Assembly (NCBI GenBank): GCA_023052935.1
Contig: CM041293.1
Coordinates: 151,403,474 to 151,467,473, forward strand
Reading direction: 5' to 3'
DNA: 64,000 nt
DNA from: Piezodorus guildinii
Lineage: Eukaryota; Arthropoda; Insecta; Hemiptera; Pentatomidae
Shown: in pieces, positions 11,924-23,154 of the stretch
How positions within the stretch are numbered: position 1 is the stretch's first letter
Layout of the letters: each line of letters opens with the position of its first letter
Translations under genes and position numbers: made by a program
Notes under the pieces: generated by a model
The model's input: only the letters and a program-made list of their open reading frames with translations
Database searches by the model: none
What the model was told of the DNA's origin: nothing

Positions 11924-13175
11924 TGTTGATTCATATTGACTTCTTCGGAGTTACTTGCTGCTGGGGATAGTGTAGGTCCGGATAGTGAGGATACAATAGA
12001 TTTTAAGAAAACGAGCTCAAGAATAGATTTTTTAAAAACTTTTCGGTAGTAATCTATGTTTGGGTTCAATATGACATTGTTGGAGGACCTTTTCAAAAAT
12101 TAAAGGTCGCTCAATTACGAATCCATTTATGTGTGAATAGGCGACCTTAAAAATAACATCATATGGTTTTTCTAAAATTATAAAAATGTTATATGTTGCA
12201 AGGACATCGTGATATGTCCTACTCTTACCCAATATAGTTTAGGTTTTTTTTTAACGAGTTTTTTTACAACTTAGTTATTTCTCGTCCTAAATATTCTTGC
12301 CACTTCTTTCCAACGGGCCAGTCTCATTCTCGAAGATCATGCTTCCTCCATATCCTGTAACCATCTCTTTCTGTTTTGCCTCTTTTTCGCCTTCCCATAG
12401 GCTGATACAGAGAGGTCATTTATGGCAATCGCTCTGCTCTCATTCTTTGCAAATTTCCAAACCATTTCAAACTTTTTGTTTATATTTCGTTAAGTATGGT
12501 TTTTCTCGTAGGACATTATAGAGTGACGCTTCCTAAAATGGAATTGTTTGATCCTTCTTTGGTTTGGAGACTCCCTCGCTTGTTCCATAATATAGCATTT
12601 AATGTTCCGATTACCCGCTTTCTTCTTTCATTTTTGGTTCATATTGACTTCTTGTCATTTACTTGCTGCTGGGGATAGTGTAGCTCCGGATAGTGAGGAT
12701 ACAATAGATTTTAAGAACACGATTTTTTTTAAACTTTTCGGGGGTGATCTATGTTAGGGTTCAATATCAAATTATTGGAGGCCCTTTTCAAAACTTAAAG
12801 TTCTTTTTCGCCTTTCCATAGGCTGATACATACTGATATTACATTTTTGGCAATCGCCGTGCTCTCATTCTTTGCAATTTTCCTAACCATTTCAAACTTT
12901 TTATTTATATTTCGTTAAGTATGGTTTTTTTTCGTAGGACATTCCGCCTTATAGATATGTTGGGAACATGCTGCAGTTAGGAAATGGTACAAAATCGCCT
13001 CCTAAAGTCCATCTCCAATGATAACAGCCTTGTTTCTTCCTTTTTGGTAATCAATCACGTTTGTGAAGCATATAGAGTGACGCTTCCGAAAAAGGAATTG
13101 TATGACCCTTTTTTGGTTTGGAGACTCCCCTGCTTGCTCCATAATAAGCATTTAATGTTCCGATTACCCGCCATT
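11924..13175 (+). repeat. About 0.7-kb imperfect tandem duplication inside the LINE relic
   Basis: The block beginning TTCATATTGACTTCTT and containing TTGCTGCTGGGGATAGTGTA occurs at about 11930 and again at about 12645. The following blocks (CTTTTTCGCC..., then ATAGAGTGACGCTTCC) occur in the same order in both. The copies differ by small indels and substitutions, so the duplication is old. Confidence 0.8.
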
Positions 13176-14110
13176 AAAAATTCCATCCTCAGTTATCCAT
13201 CGGCCAGGATATTTAAATTCCTTTATCTTGCCTGATTCCTGATTTTCTTGGGATGAGGCTCCTACGTTCCCATTAAAAGACATCTAGTGGTTTTTTCTTT
13301 GTTCACCTCCAGGCTCCATGCTCTATATTCTTACAGGAGCTTCCTTAGCATGTAGTTGTCTTTTTCATCGTCATTATGAAGATACCATTATTAGTTGGTC
13401 GTCGGCAAATTGCAGGCTATAAAGGAATTTATTATCTAACATTGTTCCCATCTCCATGCATTTCCGCTTCCATAATTTTAGAACCTCTTCAACATAGAGA
13501 TTGAACAGCAGTGGAGATAGAGTGTTTAAGTGATCGGAAAAGGGTTAGTCTATTTGTCAGTTTTATTCTTGCTCTAGCACCATTCTACAAGCTTTTTATA
13601 GCTTTTATTAAATAAATTATCCCTATGTTTTTCCTCCGGCTTATCATTTTTACTATAGACTCAACCAGGCTTATTGTGCGCCGTCCATTATCCTCTTATT
13701 ACCTTCGTGAATCTGACCAAACTGTAGGGATTGATCAGTTCACACAAATTAGAATCTAAAATATGGTCGCTGCCAAAATGAACCGTATCCTAGCAATCTC
13801 TGCACTACTATAGTATCACATGATAGGAAGTTTCAACTTGCAAAATATGCAAGTCGGTGATGCTATCAACCCCATATTATGGAGGCGCTTATTAAGCTGA
13901 CAATGTCCTGTATACAGTCCTGACACACTCCTCAGAGTTATCCTGTCCATTATAAGAGAAGAGTTCAGCTCCTCTCTTTGCATGGTCTCTCCAAAAACAT
14001 CTTAGAATGATGATACTTTCTAGTATCCCTCCTGTATAGCCTAGATCTATTGCCAGCGGCCGCCTTGGTCAAAACGTCGTAGGCTTTCTGTGGGTATCTC
14101 TCTTTAAATT
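11924..14110 (-). mobile_element. Decayed RTE-like LINE with internal tandem duplication
   Basis: On the - strand, fragments of the same RT family as the copy at 15638-16690 can be read. These include LFNLYVEEVLKLWKRKC and SLQFADDQLI near 13390-13510, and a KYLG-to-LYG thumb region near 13040-13220. Both the coding relic and its flank are duplicated: 11924-12620 recurs as 12642-13175. Stops and frameshifts are frequent and no open frame survives. Confidence 0.7.
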
Positions 14111-14949
14111 AATTGCGTTAGCGTAAATATAAGATTAATGTATGATTTATTAGTTCGAAATCCAGCTTGTTCTTCAGGTATTCTATTTCCCCTTTTAAAG
14201 ATAGGTGTTATGTGGTTTTAGTTTATGTGTGACGTATTTATACTCCGACTCGGTTAACAGGTTAATATCATAAAATGGTACCCCATTAATCTGAAAATGG
14301 ATCTTAAAATAAAAACAAAAAAACAACATTCCAGAGAGTGGTCTCAGAATGGATATTAAATGATTAAAAAGGATTGATATTGGTTCCTAGCATAATAGTA
14401 TTATTGTGTAATTAATAGTATATTGAGTAAGTAAATACTAAGCATAATATACAAATGACTCAATTAAAGGCCCCAACATTGTAAAATATTTTTCATGAAA
14501 TTAATCACGATTATTAGAAAAAGTCTTGATTGATATAAGGTTTTAATTTGTCAATCAGTTTATTGGAATACGGTTTTGTAATATTAACATACACTTTTAA
14601 ATTCAGAATTAACAGTTTTGTCCAGTTTTTAAATCATTGATTTTTAGTTTAAGATCGCACGTTAAAAAAAAAAAGTCATTTCTAAGTGCGCGATTTTTAA
14701 ATTTTGAAAAGTGCCTTTGATAAGGCGATATTGGTCCCCAACATATATTATATATGTCCACAAAATATAAAAAAATCCCTGAGCGCGCGATCTTAAAATT
14801 GATAGAATATTCACTATGCGAAACCCAAATTACTCAATTACGAACCACAGGATCGGAAAAGTTCTACTTACTGTTTACTGCTGCAAAATATTACACAATG
14901 GTTTATTATTTCCTCATAACTCTATTAGGATATATCTATTTAAAGCTGC
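14111..14949. other. Noncoding AT-rich stretch
   Basis: No feature is recognised. The small open frame at 14754-14978 has the composition of chance AT-rich sequence. Confidence 0.5.
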
Positions 14950-15628
14950 TAATATTTTCGATTGTTCTCTATCTCTAATAACCGAGTGTTTGTAGAATTA
15001 CATCTATTATAATTTGTGACTAGATTATATAAACCAATTTTTTTATTTCGTTGTGTTTTGTTTAGCACGCTTTACTGATTCTAAAACTCTCTACATGTTT
15101 TCTCTATCCTGAAAAATAACTGAGTTATGGGCGTATTTATTTGTAAAATTTTGATTTTTCTTTTCTTTATAACTATTCTCGTTTTTTTTTGTTAAAAAAT
15201 ACTAACAAATTTTTTCTATAAAATTTCAATTTTTTGTTTTTCTCTTTTTTACAATTAATCCCTTTTTTTGCTGTTTTCTCATTTAGTTGGTAATCAAATG
15301 CGTCCAACTTTTATATTAACCCGCTTTTCACCTATCATAAAATGACGATATGGTTCAATATTATAAAATTTTAAGTCACTTTTGAGAATACAAATTTAAA
15401 AAATCGCCATTTAAGACCTTTGAGACTATTTCAATCAGAATTAAACATACATCATATTAAAGCCCATATTCACATAGATACAGTGAGTTCTGTAACATCT
15501 CGGGGTTATTTTTGTCTCAAATATGAAATTGGGCTTTCATACACCTTTTCAATTTTCGTGCTGGATTCATAACACACTGAGAAACAGACTTGGTTATTTG
15601 GACTCAAGGGACCCTAAAACGTGTATTT

Positions 15629-16699
15629 ACGTTGAAATTTTTTTTTTCTTTTCTTCGGGTTCTGCAACTAGCGTCACATCCCGAAACTTATTATTTCAGA
15701 ACGCCAGTGCTCCCTGTCCCTGCAGTCCTCCTCCGTCAAGCCTCTGGCCGCCATGTCCTCCCTCACACTCTCTATCCACGTTTTGCGGGGTCTTCCTCGT
15801 CTTCGCCTCTTCTGTGGGGAGTACTTTATCATTTTATGTGGCCACCGTGTCCCTTTCATCCTCATGACATGGCCATACCACATGAGTCTCTTCTTTGATA
15901 TCTCATTTAAGATATTCAGCTCAGCCCCTACTTTTTTTCTTATTTCCGCATTAGGGATTCTTTGCAGCCTGGATATGCCACAGGCTCTTCTCCAAAAGTC
16001 CATCTCCAGAGCCAACAATCTTCTTTCAGCCGATTTTAGCACTGTCCATGTTTCAGCGCCATATAAAGTGGTCCCTAGGAGGAAGGAATGGTAAATATTT
16101 TTTTTCGTAAGAAGCGACACCTGTCTGCTCCACAGAACTCCATTCAAGATTCCTACTATTCTTCTACCATTTGCAATCTTATTTTCAATATCTTTGGTCA
16201 TCGTTCCGGACTGATCCATGGTTACCCCAAGATATTTAAAGGCGTTGCTCTGTGGGATCGTCCAATCCTCCACACAGATGCTCGAGACTGGTGAGTTGCA
16301 TGGCATATACTCTGTTTTTTCTCTGCTGATCTCTAGACCCCACTCAGAGTATGCTTCATTCAATTTCCTCAGCATATATTCAAGATCACAATCTTCCGAA
16401 GATAGGACAACCTGATCGTCTGCGAACTGAAGGCTGAAAAGTGTGTCATCACCAACCTCCACACCCATTCCTCGACACTTTTGTTTCCACAATCTTAGGG
16501 TTTGTTCTACGTAAATATTAAAAAGTGTTGGAGAGAGGCAACATCCTTGCTTTAGACCTTTAGTGACCAGGAATGGTTCAGTATATTTTCTTCCTATTTT
16601 CACTCTTGATCGAGCCCGTATATATAGATGACGGAAGAGCAAGCAGGTTTTAGAAGTGGGAGATCATGTAGTGACCATATTTTTACCTTGACGTTGAAA
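15629..16699 (-). mobile_element. 5'-inverted, truncated RTE-like LINE with 9-bp target-site duplication
   Basis: The insert is flanked by ACGTTGAAA at 15629-15637 and 16691-16699. Its 3' end is a T-rich tract on the + strand at 15638. The body (to about 16625) is - strand reverse transcriptase. The last ~63 bp (16628-16690) read on the + strand as MTEEQAGFRSGRSCSDHIFT, an upstream RT segment of the same protein family. A 3' part in one orientation and a short 5' part inverted is the classic twin-priming product. Confidence 0.85.
15674..16642 (-). pseudogene. RTE-like reverse transcriptase, C-terminal 300 residues
   Basis: This open frame covers the distal RT palm and the C-terminal region. 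It has motif B as GLKQGCCLSPTLFNIY, the catalytic FADD box (LQFADDQVVL), a KYLGVTMDQSG thumb segment, and a conserved tail with GISRLQRIPNAEIRKK, LMWYGHVMRM and RRRGRPRKTWIESV. The first few residues read into the inverted 5' piece, so real homology begins near LYIRARSRVKIG. The endonuclease and RT motif A are absent, so it cannot act alone. The frame is uninterrupted, which suggests a recent insertion. Confidence 0.85.
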
Positions 16700-16959
16700 A
16701 TTTGAATTAGAAAATGTTAACGATCGCAATACTTTCCTTACTATATATTTCATATAGTATACAGTGAATATAAAACACAAATGGTGATTGAAATAGAAAA
16801 CGGTTTAACTTGACATGAAAGAAAGTTTATTTGACTTGAAAAAGTAGGTTTAGATCTAGAAATAGTTTAAGTAAAAAATATTAATATAGTAACAAAAATT
16901 TTAAAGTAGGCTTAAAATGAAAAAAATAAAGGAAACATTTTTTTTTCAAGGGAAAAAAG

Positions 16960-17115
16960 ATGGAAGTTTCCCAGTTGGCAAAAATAAGATCTTTAATAAG
17001 AAAACTTAATGAGGGAAGGTATTGGCTGGGGAAACTATTTGAGGAATCAGAATGCAAGAAAGATAAAAGTGCAGAGGCGTATATGGATCTTGAAGGAGAT
17101 TTTTTAAATACCGAT
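16960..17115 (+). CDS. Host CNB-domain protein, exon 1 (or first exon visible)
   Basis: An open segment from ATG 16960 encodes 52 residues (MEVSQLAKIRSLIRKLNEGR...). It ends at a strong splice donor (GAT|GTAAGT) in phase 0. The next intron is only 96 bp. A possible acceptor (T run then CAAG) lies just upstream at about 16950, so this may be an internal exon with the true start further left. The segment is basic, has no obvious domain, and corresponds to the leader before the CNB domain. It was chosen because it joins in phase to exon 2. Confidence 0.6.
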
Positions 17116-17211
17116 GTAAGTGTCCAAAATTTGTGTTTGCAGGAGTTTGATGAATTCATCACTAGCTAAAAATATTAAAATATAACATATTGACATTGAT
17201 TTTATTTTTAG

Positions 17212-17316
17212 GAAAAGTTGATGCTCATGACTCGGAGTGAGTCACGAAAAGATTGTGATTTAATAAGGCTAGCTCGAAAATTGACATATTTAGAACCGTT
17301 TCACCAATATTCACAA
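17212..17316 (+). CDS. Host CNB-domain protein, exon 2
   Basis: A 105-bp exon sits between a TTTTTAG acceptor and a CAA|GTAAGT donor, phase 0 to phase 0. It encodes 35 residues including MTRSESRKDCDLIRLARKLT and a LEPFHQY segment. This is the helical lead-in (short motif, hydrophobic helix, 'F..Y') that precedes CNB domains. The join to exon 3 gives FHQYSQ-SIIRNLLKFSRI, matching the continuous helix of the family. The splice sites are near-perfect and the phase is consistent. Confidence 0.8.
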
Positions 17317-17644
17317 GTAAGTTAAATTCTAAAGTTAAATATGTTTTAACGGTAAACCTGTACCAGTAACGCCCATGTATCGGATCTTTGATTCAATAGA
17401 TATATGAACGGTACGGATGTGCAAGGAGATTTACACTTTTATTAAAGATTTGGACTTGATAAACGGAGGTAATTGGCCCAGAGTCCTAACCAGTGCCGCA
17501 CTTTTTGCATTGACTTTTTCATTATAAATTATTTTTATTTATTTTGTTATCATAGGGCTTTGAATGATTAGAATCTGAGAGTAACGTCATAGAATGAGGA
17601 GAAACATTAAATGAAGGGATAGAGACTCAAGTTTAAAAATAAAA

Positions 17645-18215
17645 CTGGTTTATTAGAATAGAAATAAATTAAAAGCGGCAATGAAACCTTGAGTCTCTAA
17701 AGGAAGAGAAAAGTACAATTTTTGTCCATTTTTTGCCAAACAACAGAAGCAGAACTAATTTTTAAAGACCAAACAGAAAAACAGTTGCCATCCAACAGAG
17801 ATACTAAAGGAAACTCCACACAGATACTGGAGAAAAACAAGGTAGTTTGACAACAGGTCATTATGAAAGATTTCATTTGTGACAAAATAAGGGGCAGTCA
17901 TTTTGCGAAGAATTTTCCATTGCATAATGATTGGATGCGGGAGGAATTAGATGGAATTAGTAAAGAACCAAAGTTCAATTCCATATTTCAAAATAGGTAT
18001 GTTAATAATGAGACAAAACATTTTTTTTCTCAATTTCTTAAAGTTTCTAACGTTTGTCGAGTAAGTGTTGTAGTAGTAGTCATATTGGAGCTGTTCCTCC
18101 TCATTCAGCCCTGTGTAAAGATTTTGGATTTTTTATGGTACATAGCCCGTAATTGGGTAAAGTGCTTGTCACGATGGAGTCCAATAAACCAGATACGTTT
18201 TTACAGGAGTTCATA
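17645..18215 (-). mobile_element. Decayed Jockey-like LINE 3' fragment
   Basis: This + strand sequence is recognisably homologous to the 3' half of the Jockey-like copy at 483-1496. Shared blocks include TTTGTGACAAAATAAGG, the TTGGATGCGGGAGGAATT region, and GTTTGTCGAGTAAGTGTTG. All frames are broken. It lies in intron 2, antisense to the host gene. Confidence 0.7.
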
Positions 18216-18544
18216 TTTTGATTCGGGTTTAGAAAGGGTACCATGCCGCCATCTCGCGGTCTGTTGAAGAAGTAGAGCGGTCAGCTAAGACAACCATAAT
18301 TTGCAGGTTCTGACTGGGTGGATCATCCATTCGATTTTTTGGTTCTATTACGTTTTATCTAGAACCATGAAGTATTGGGCTTTTCACATGAAATGTCCGT
18401 TTTTATAGTTTCTGAAATACGTAAAGGATTTTGCAGGTCTCTGTGGTTTTCTTCCGAATGTTTACATATTTAAAGTAAACAGTTACTAATCCTCTACCTT
18501 TGTATTATAAACATTAGCTTCCCAATCAATTAACCTTTTTTTAG

Positions 18545-18765
18545 TATACCTCCAAATATGAACATGGAAACACGCGATTTTCGAGTAATATTTTGTACAA
18601 GTTTAAACTCGGCCATTCAGCAGCTGAGGCCGCAGAAATATTTGCAAGGCATTTAGGGAAGGGAATGTTAATGAACGACATTCGCGTTGTTGCTAAGTTC
18701 AGTGATACCGACTTGGAACTTGCTCCGAGAGACTACGTCCGTATAGACACATGCCTCAAATAAGT
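18545..18765 (+). pseudogene. Mariner-like transposase N-terminal relic
   Basis: One + frame reads YKFKLGHSAAEAAEIFARHL, which closely matches the first helix-turn-helix of mariner transposases (compare YEFKLGRSAAQTARNINEVW in the mariner at 25700). No catalytic region or TIRs are visible, so it is a short fossil. Confidence 0.6.
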
Positions 18766-20517
18766 AAAACCCTACCAAACAGTTAAAGGACTCTCAGCCA
18801 ACTAATGCAAGTGCATCTATCGTTCCAGACATTAAATGTATGGAAAGTAAAACTCGATACATGGTACCTCATGACTCACGAGCGCAGCAGACCCTTGTTT
18901 AAACATACCGTGCAAAGATTGAAAAATGGACTACGAGATTTCGCACCCACCATATTCCGACTTTTCAAGATTACCACCTTGAGATTGAAATTTCGTCAAT
19001 GAAACTTTGAGATGATGAAAAGTGCGTTTTAGATTTTGTTTCACTTCAAAGCTCAGTGTTTTTCAGTTCGGGAATAAAAAAGTTGGTTCACGTTGGAAAA
19101 AATGTGTAGAAAAAGAAGGTTAATACTTCGAATAAAATTATCTTGTTTTCATTAATTTAATAAAAATCTTTTTGAAAACGATATTTCTGGACACGACGCA
19201 ATAGAAAAACTTGAAGAAGATCCCTTGGCCAAAGGTGAGGAAGGAGGAGAGAAACTCAGCGACATCCCTACAAGAGTCTGTATTTTCTATACCATCTCAG
19301 GGTTTCATGATTCACCAACCACTTTAGTCAATACCAAAAGTTAACCTAATGTTCAATAGCTGAATGAAATACTAACCTAATAGATCAACTCCTTGCCGGC
19401 AAAATGTAATTTTAATGTGTTTTTTTAATATAAGTTATTTTCACAAGTACTTAATTTTTCATTTCTACACGTATATTGTTATGTTTTTGACAGGCTGCTT
19501 TTCTAAGGCAGAGGTACCTTCCAAAACTAGCTTACTTGATATATTTAACGTATTAATATTACTGAAACCATTGGATTTCCTTTCCAAAAGTATCGTATTT
19601 ACCGATCCCAGTAGGTGGCATGCAGGGTAAGATTAAATTAGACAGATTTCAATAGATGGCATTATTATTTAAATTAACTTATGTATATACGATCCATTAA
19701 ACTATGCTTGAGAATACTGAGGGAAATTATGGTTAAACTTGCCATACAACATTACAACCAAAGAAAATATCTTTAAAACATTTAGCCGGCTGGCGAAGGC
19801 GGAAATTCTCTCAGGCGTCCCTTCTAGGCTCTCAGACCTCCAGCTGCTCTTAGCTTAGACCCCCGACGAACCTCGCTTCTTCTTGAGGATGGAACTCGAC
19901 TCTCCTCTTGCTGGAATAGGACTTCCTTCGAATCTTCTTTCTCACCTCGGACATGGGACATATGGGAAGTGCCCCGGTAGGCGGAACAGCCTTTGTGATC
20001 TTATCATAAGTGTGAAATTTTACCTAATACTCTTGTCGGCTGCCGCGGGGGATCTAGCAAGTTTCCTGAGGTATGGCGGGGGGCCTATTGGAGAATCCAA
20101 GGGCGGCAGGTAAACGCCCTCTGTACTTTTGCCGACAAAGGCTGATTAATATTTACTTTAATAATATATTAATTATTCAATAATAAATTTAGAGCCCTCA
20201 GCATCCTCAATACAAAACAATATAGATCCAGCTGCATTTAATTAGTCTTCTCCAATATTGTTACCGTACACTCCTTTCCAAGGGGTAATCATTTTTACAT
20301 TATGTTGGAAGTGATTACTCCCATTTTACACATTTTACATCATATTTTCGTTATTTAAATTACTATTTCCTCAATGCCAAAAATATTGTAAAATTATCTA
20401 TTATTAAAGTAGTATTATTATATATAGCCAGAAATATAGCAATATTAAAGATACAGCATAATACTTCAACATCAGTTATTTAATTATTCTTTTGCATTAA
20501 TATCGATTTGTTTTTAG
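18766..20517. other. Intron 2 sequence with a GC-richer island
   Basis: This is mostly AT-rich intron without a gene. About 19785-20125 is clearly GC-richer than its surroundings (for example CTGGCGAAGGCGG, GCCGCGGGGGATC, GGCGGGGGGCC). I recognise no gene or element in it, and it is probably inserted DNA of other origin. Confidence 0.5.
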
Positions 20518-20812
20518 TCAATAATAAGAAACTTATTGAAGTTCTCCCGTATTGCTGGATTTGAGGCGGGAAGAGTCTTGTTCAACGCCGGAGACGAACC
20601 TCTCGGCGCTTATTTCATATTGAGCGGGGAACTACAAGTGAGTCCGAGCGATAGTACCACCCCTGTGGAGAAGTTTTTGGAAACAGTACACCATGGGGAT
20701 CTCTGCGGCCATCTCAACGATTTGAAATCGGCCGTGATAGAAAGAGGTAGCTTGGTAGGCATCAACGAGGTCCTATTTGGTGAGCCCAGGCCAAACAAGA
20801 TCATTGTAACCA
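20518..20812 (+). CDS. Host CNB-domain protein, exon 3 (first CNB barrel)
   Basis: A 295-bp exon after TTTTTAG ends at a weaker donor (CCA|GTCAGT), leaving phase 1. It encodes the beta-barrel of a cyclic-nucleotide-binding domain: FEAGRVLFNAGDEPLGAYFI, LSGELQV, then LVGINEVLFGEPRP. The glycines that shape the barrel are present. The usual phosphate-binding cassette (GELALL...PRAAT) is replaced by INEVLFGEPRPNKI, lacking the Arg-Ala pair. Cyclic-nucleotide binding is therefore doubtful. The open frame continues past the donor, but only the donor at 20812 gives the correct phase into exon 4. Confidence 0.85.
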
Positions 20813-21599
20813 GTCAGTATTCACTGCATATTATATTAAATTATACTAGGTTATATATTTATGTTAAGAGATTTACAAACACGGTCGACGGCACCGTGCC
20901 TATAAATTTTACTTGGTTACGTAGCTTGCTAGTCTTGGCTTTCTGGGTCTATTCTATATTCGAAATGGTAAGATATATTCAAAAGAATGTAGCCTTGAAT
21001 CAGAACCAAAACTAGGGAAGAAAATTGATATTTTTATTTTAATTAATATATATATTTCTATCTGCTTTGATTGTTTTAAAGGATTCGATAAAATTAGGCT
21101 TTGAAGCCTGAAAGAAACCCTAGTTCGTCCGAGCCTTAAGTAACCTATTTACAATTAATATTAAGTCTTTAAGATATAACAATTGATTTACTAATTAGTC
21201 TTTGCATTCTTTTTACTTGTATTTAAGTAAATGTTTGAGTATGGTAATAATAATAATAGTAATTATTATTATTTTTAAGTAAGTTTAATATTTTATGGCT
21301 CTAAAATCATCTATTTGATAACTGTCCTGATTATTTGATTAACCAAATATTTTATTATTTATATCTGCACTATTTTATTTTGAATGATTTGTTAAAACTT
21401 TTTTTAAAAATTCTTTTTATACCTTTTACCCTCTTTTTTTTTATAATACATAAATAACAGCTACAAAATACAAGTTGATTCATATTGAACCTTCCGATTT
21501 TACAAGTTCATTGTCCGAACACTGAAGAGAGTAGAGGTTGGGGATGGCGAAGTCAGACGCGTCATGACATGCAGTTTTCAGTGTTTGCAATGTTTAAAA
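20813..21599. other. Start of intron 3, AT-rich
   Basis: No gene is recognised. The open frame running on from exon 3 to 21015 is beyond the splice donor and is probably not translated. Confidence 0.5.
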
Positions 21600-22455
21600 A
21601 AAATTTGGTTGGAGCAACAGACGACTTTCACTTACCTCCGTTTTTAAAATCGATTAAAGAATTTTCAAATACAGTAAGAGATAAAAATGAGTGAAGCCAT
21701 AAAAGAATTAATTAAATTGAATTAATATAGAATAATGTGTTTTATTAAAAACTCTATTATATCGTCTAAAATAATCAGTTAGTTTTAACGGCTCTTTATC
21801 ACTCTCATTACCGTTTACAATGCCCTGTTTCAGATAATATTTTTCCTAAAATTTTTAGCTATCCCACATCTATATTACTATTCTTGTGTTCAAAAACAAA
21901 AGAATTGCATAAAAAAATATGTTTGCACTTTTCTGCTTTAGTTGTTTATAAAATTCGCTCAACTTTGATATTTAGCCGTCCTTCATCAGTGTCATTAGGA
22001 TGACATGTTTAAGCTTTTTGAATGTACAAACTTAAAGGTACTTTAGAAGAAGAAAATTTAAAATATCGGCATTTTAAGTCCTGTCAGATTAATCAGAATG
22101 AAACCTACATCATATTAAAGCCCATAAAATTTTACATCGATTAGGGAGTTTAATCAAAATCGTTGAGCCGTTTTTGAGAAAATCGTGAAAAGGGGCAAAA
22201 TGCATGGTATAAAGTGGCTCTACTGGTTAGCTGATTTTGATGAAAATGTTTCTGTAACATCTCGGGCTTGTCTTAAACATAAAGTTTCAGTTTCATAGGA
22301 CTTTTCGTTTTCGCCCGGGAGTTACGGGACTTGGTCATTTGAAATCAGGGTCCCTAAAACGTGTATATCCGTTTAAAACTGGAATTCGACAATTTTCACG
22401 ATCGCAATACTCTCCCTTACTATATTTACCATATATAGGTAAGTGAAAGAAAAAA
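21600..22455 (+). mobile_element. HINE-like copy
   Basis: This copy starts with a diverged form of the family's 5' end (GGTTGGAGCAACAGACG), followed by ACTTTCACTTACC. It ends with ATAGGTAAGTGAAAG near 22449. It shares the internal blocks CAATTGCAT..., AAAGCCCATAAAATTTTACATCG and GCAAAATGCATGGTATAAAG. It is shorter and more diverged than the 3539 copy and has lost the CA tract. Confidence 0.6.
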
Positions 22456-22504
22456 AAAGTTCAATGGAACTTCTAAAGGGCAAATGTTTCTCGGCAGTCT
22501 TAGT

Positions 22505-22740
22505 CTTTGCGAGGTGACATTGGGTGGCTCCCCAGATCACCTGCTTTAACCCCATGCGATTTTTCTTTTGGGTTACCTTAAGGAAAAGGTGAACAAGCTT
22601 CGTCCCCAAAATATCGATGAACTGAAGGTTGCCATCACTAAAAAAATTAATGTTATTCCTCTGAATATGATTTACAGTCATGGCCAATTTCCAGGAATGG
22701 CTCTGTCAGTGTTTAGACTATGGAAGTAGACATTTACAAC
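22505..22740 (+). pseudogene. Mariner/Tc-like transposase C-terminal fragment
   Basis: A + frame gives GDIGW.PRSPALTPCDFFFW, the third-acidic-residue region (SPDLTPCDFFLWG) of mariner-type transposases. It is followed by remnants resembling NIDELKVAITKKI. It begins directly at the end of the HINE-like copy and has no TIR. Confidence 0.6.
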
Positions 22741-22864
22741 ATATCATTTTCAAATCAAAATAAAATAAAACTGCATTCTATGGTCTTTAAAATAAAATAA
22801 TTTTCATGGCATCTTGCTTTGTTTTTATTATGCACCTCTTTGAAATCGGAAAGTTCAATATGAG

Positions 22865-23152
22865 GGGATCCCGTGGCTGAGTGGCTAGCGCGCTAGTCTC
22901 TCATGCTAAAGGTTGTGAGTTCGAATACCAGACCCGGCGGGGCTTTTATAAGAATGTAATTAAAAGGGGATCCACTCACAGCCTCTCCTCCGGGTATGTG
23001 GGACCCGTCAGCCATATGGTGGCCACTCACAAAATTAGGCGTAGGGAATGATTACCCTACCCTACAAATTGCATCGAGAAACGCGAGTGCAATCTCCCAG
23101 GAGGCCTAAAGCCTGCACGGCCTGTCGTGCCACTGAAAAAAAAAAAAAAAAA
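22865..23152 (+). mobile_element. tRNA-derived SINE with poly-A tail
   Basis: The head contains a pol III A box (TGGCTGAGTGGC, 22873-22884) and a B box (GAGTTCGAATACC, about 22917-22929). It is followed by about 190 bp of unique body and ends in A17. AATATGA flanks both ends (22858-22864 and just after the tail), fitting a short target-site duplication. The head resembles a Leu/Ser-type tRNA but is not a functional tRNA. Confidence 0.85.
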
Positions 23153-23154
23153 CT

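Larger units (their letters stand above)
14950..16760 (+). mobile_element. Diverged HINE-like copy split by an RTE-like LINE
   Basis: The left part (about 14950-15637) and right part (16691-16760) form a diverged member of the repeat family found at 3539-6560. Shared blocks include the segment before AAAGCCCAT, GGACTCAAGGGACCC, and the ATCGCAATACTT end. The RTE-like LINE sits exactly between the two halves of the conserved ACGTTGAAAA block. Confidence 0.65.

Noticed and set aside
15523..16415. Several + strand frames over 15523-16415
   Set aside because: They are antisense shadows of the RTE-like RT at 15674-16642.
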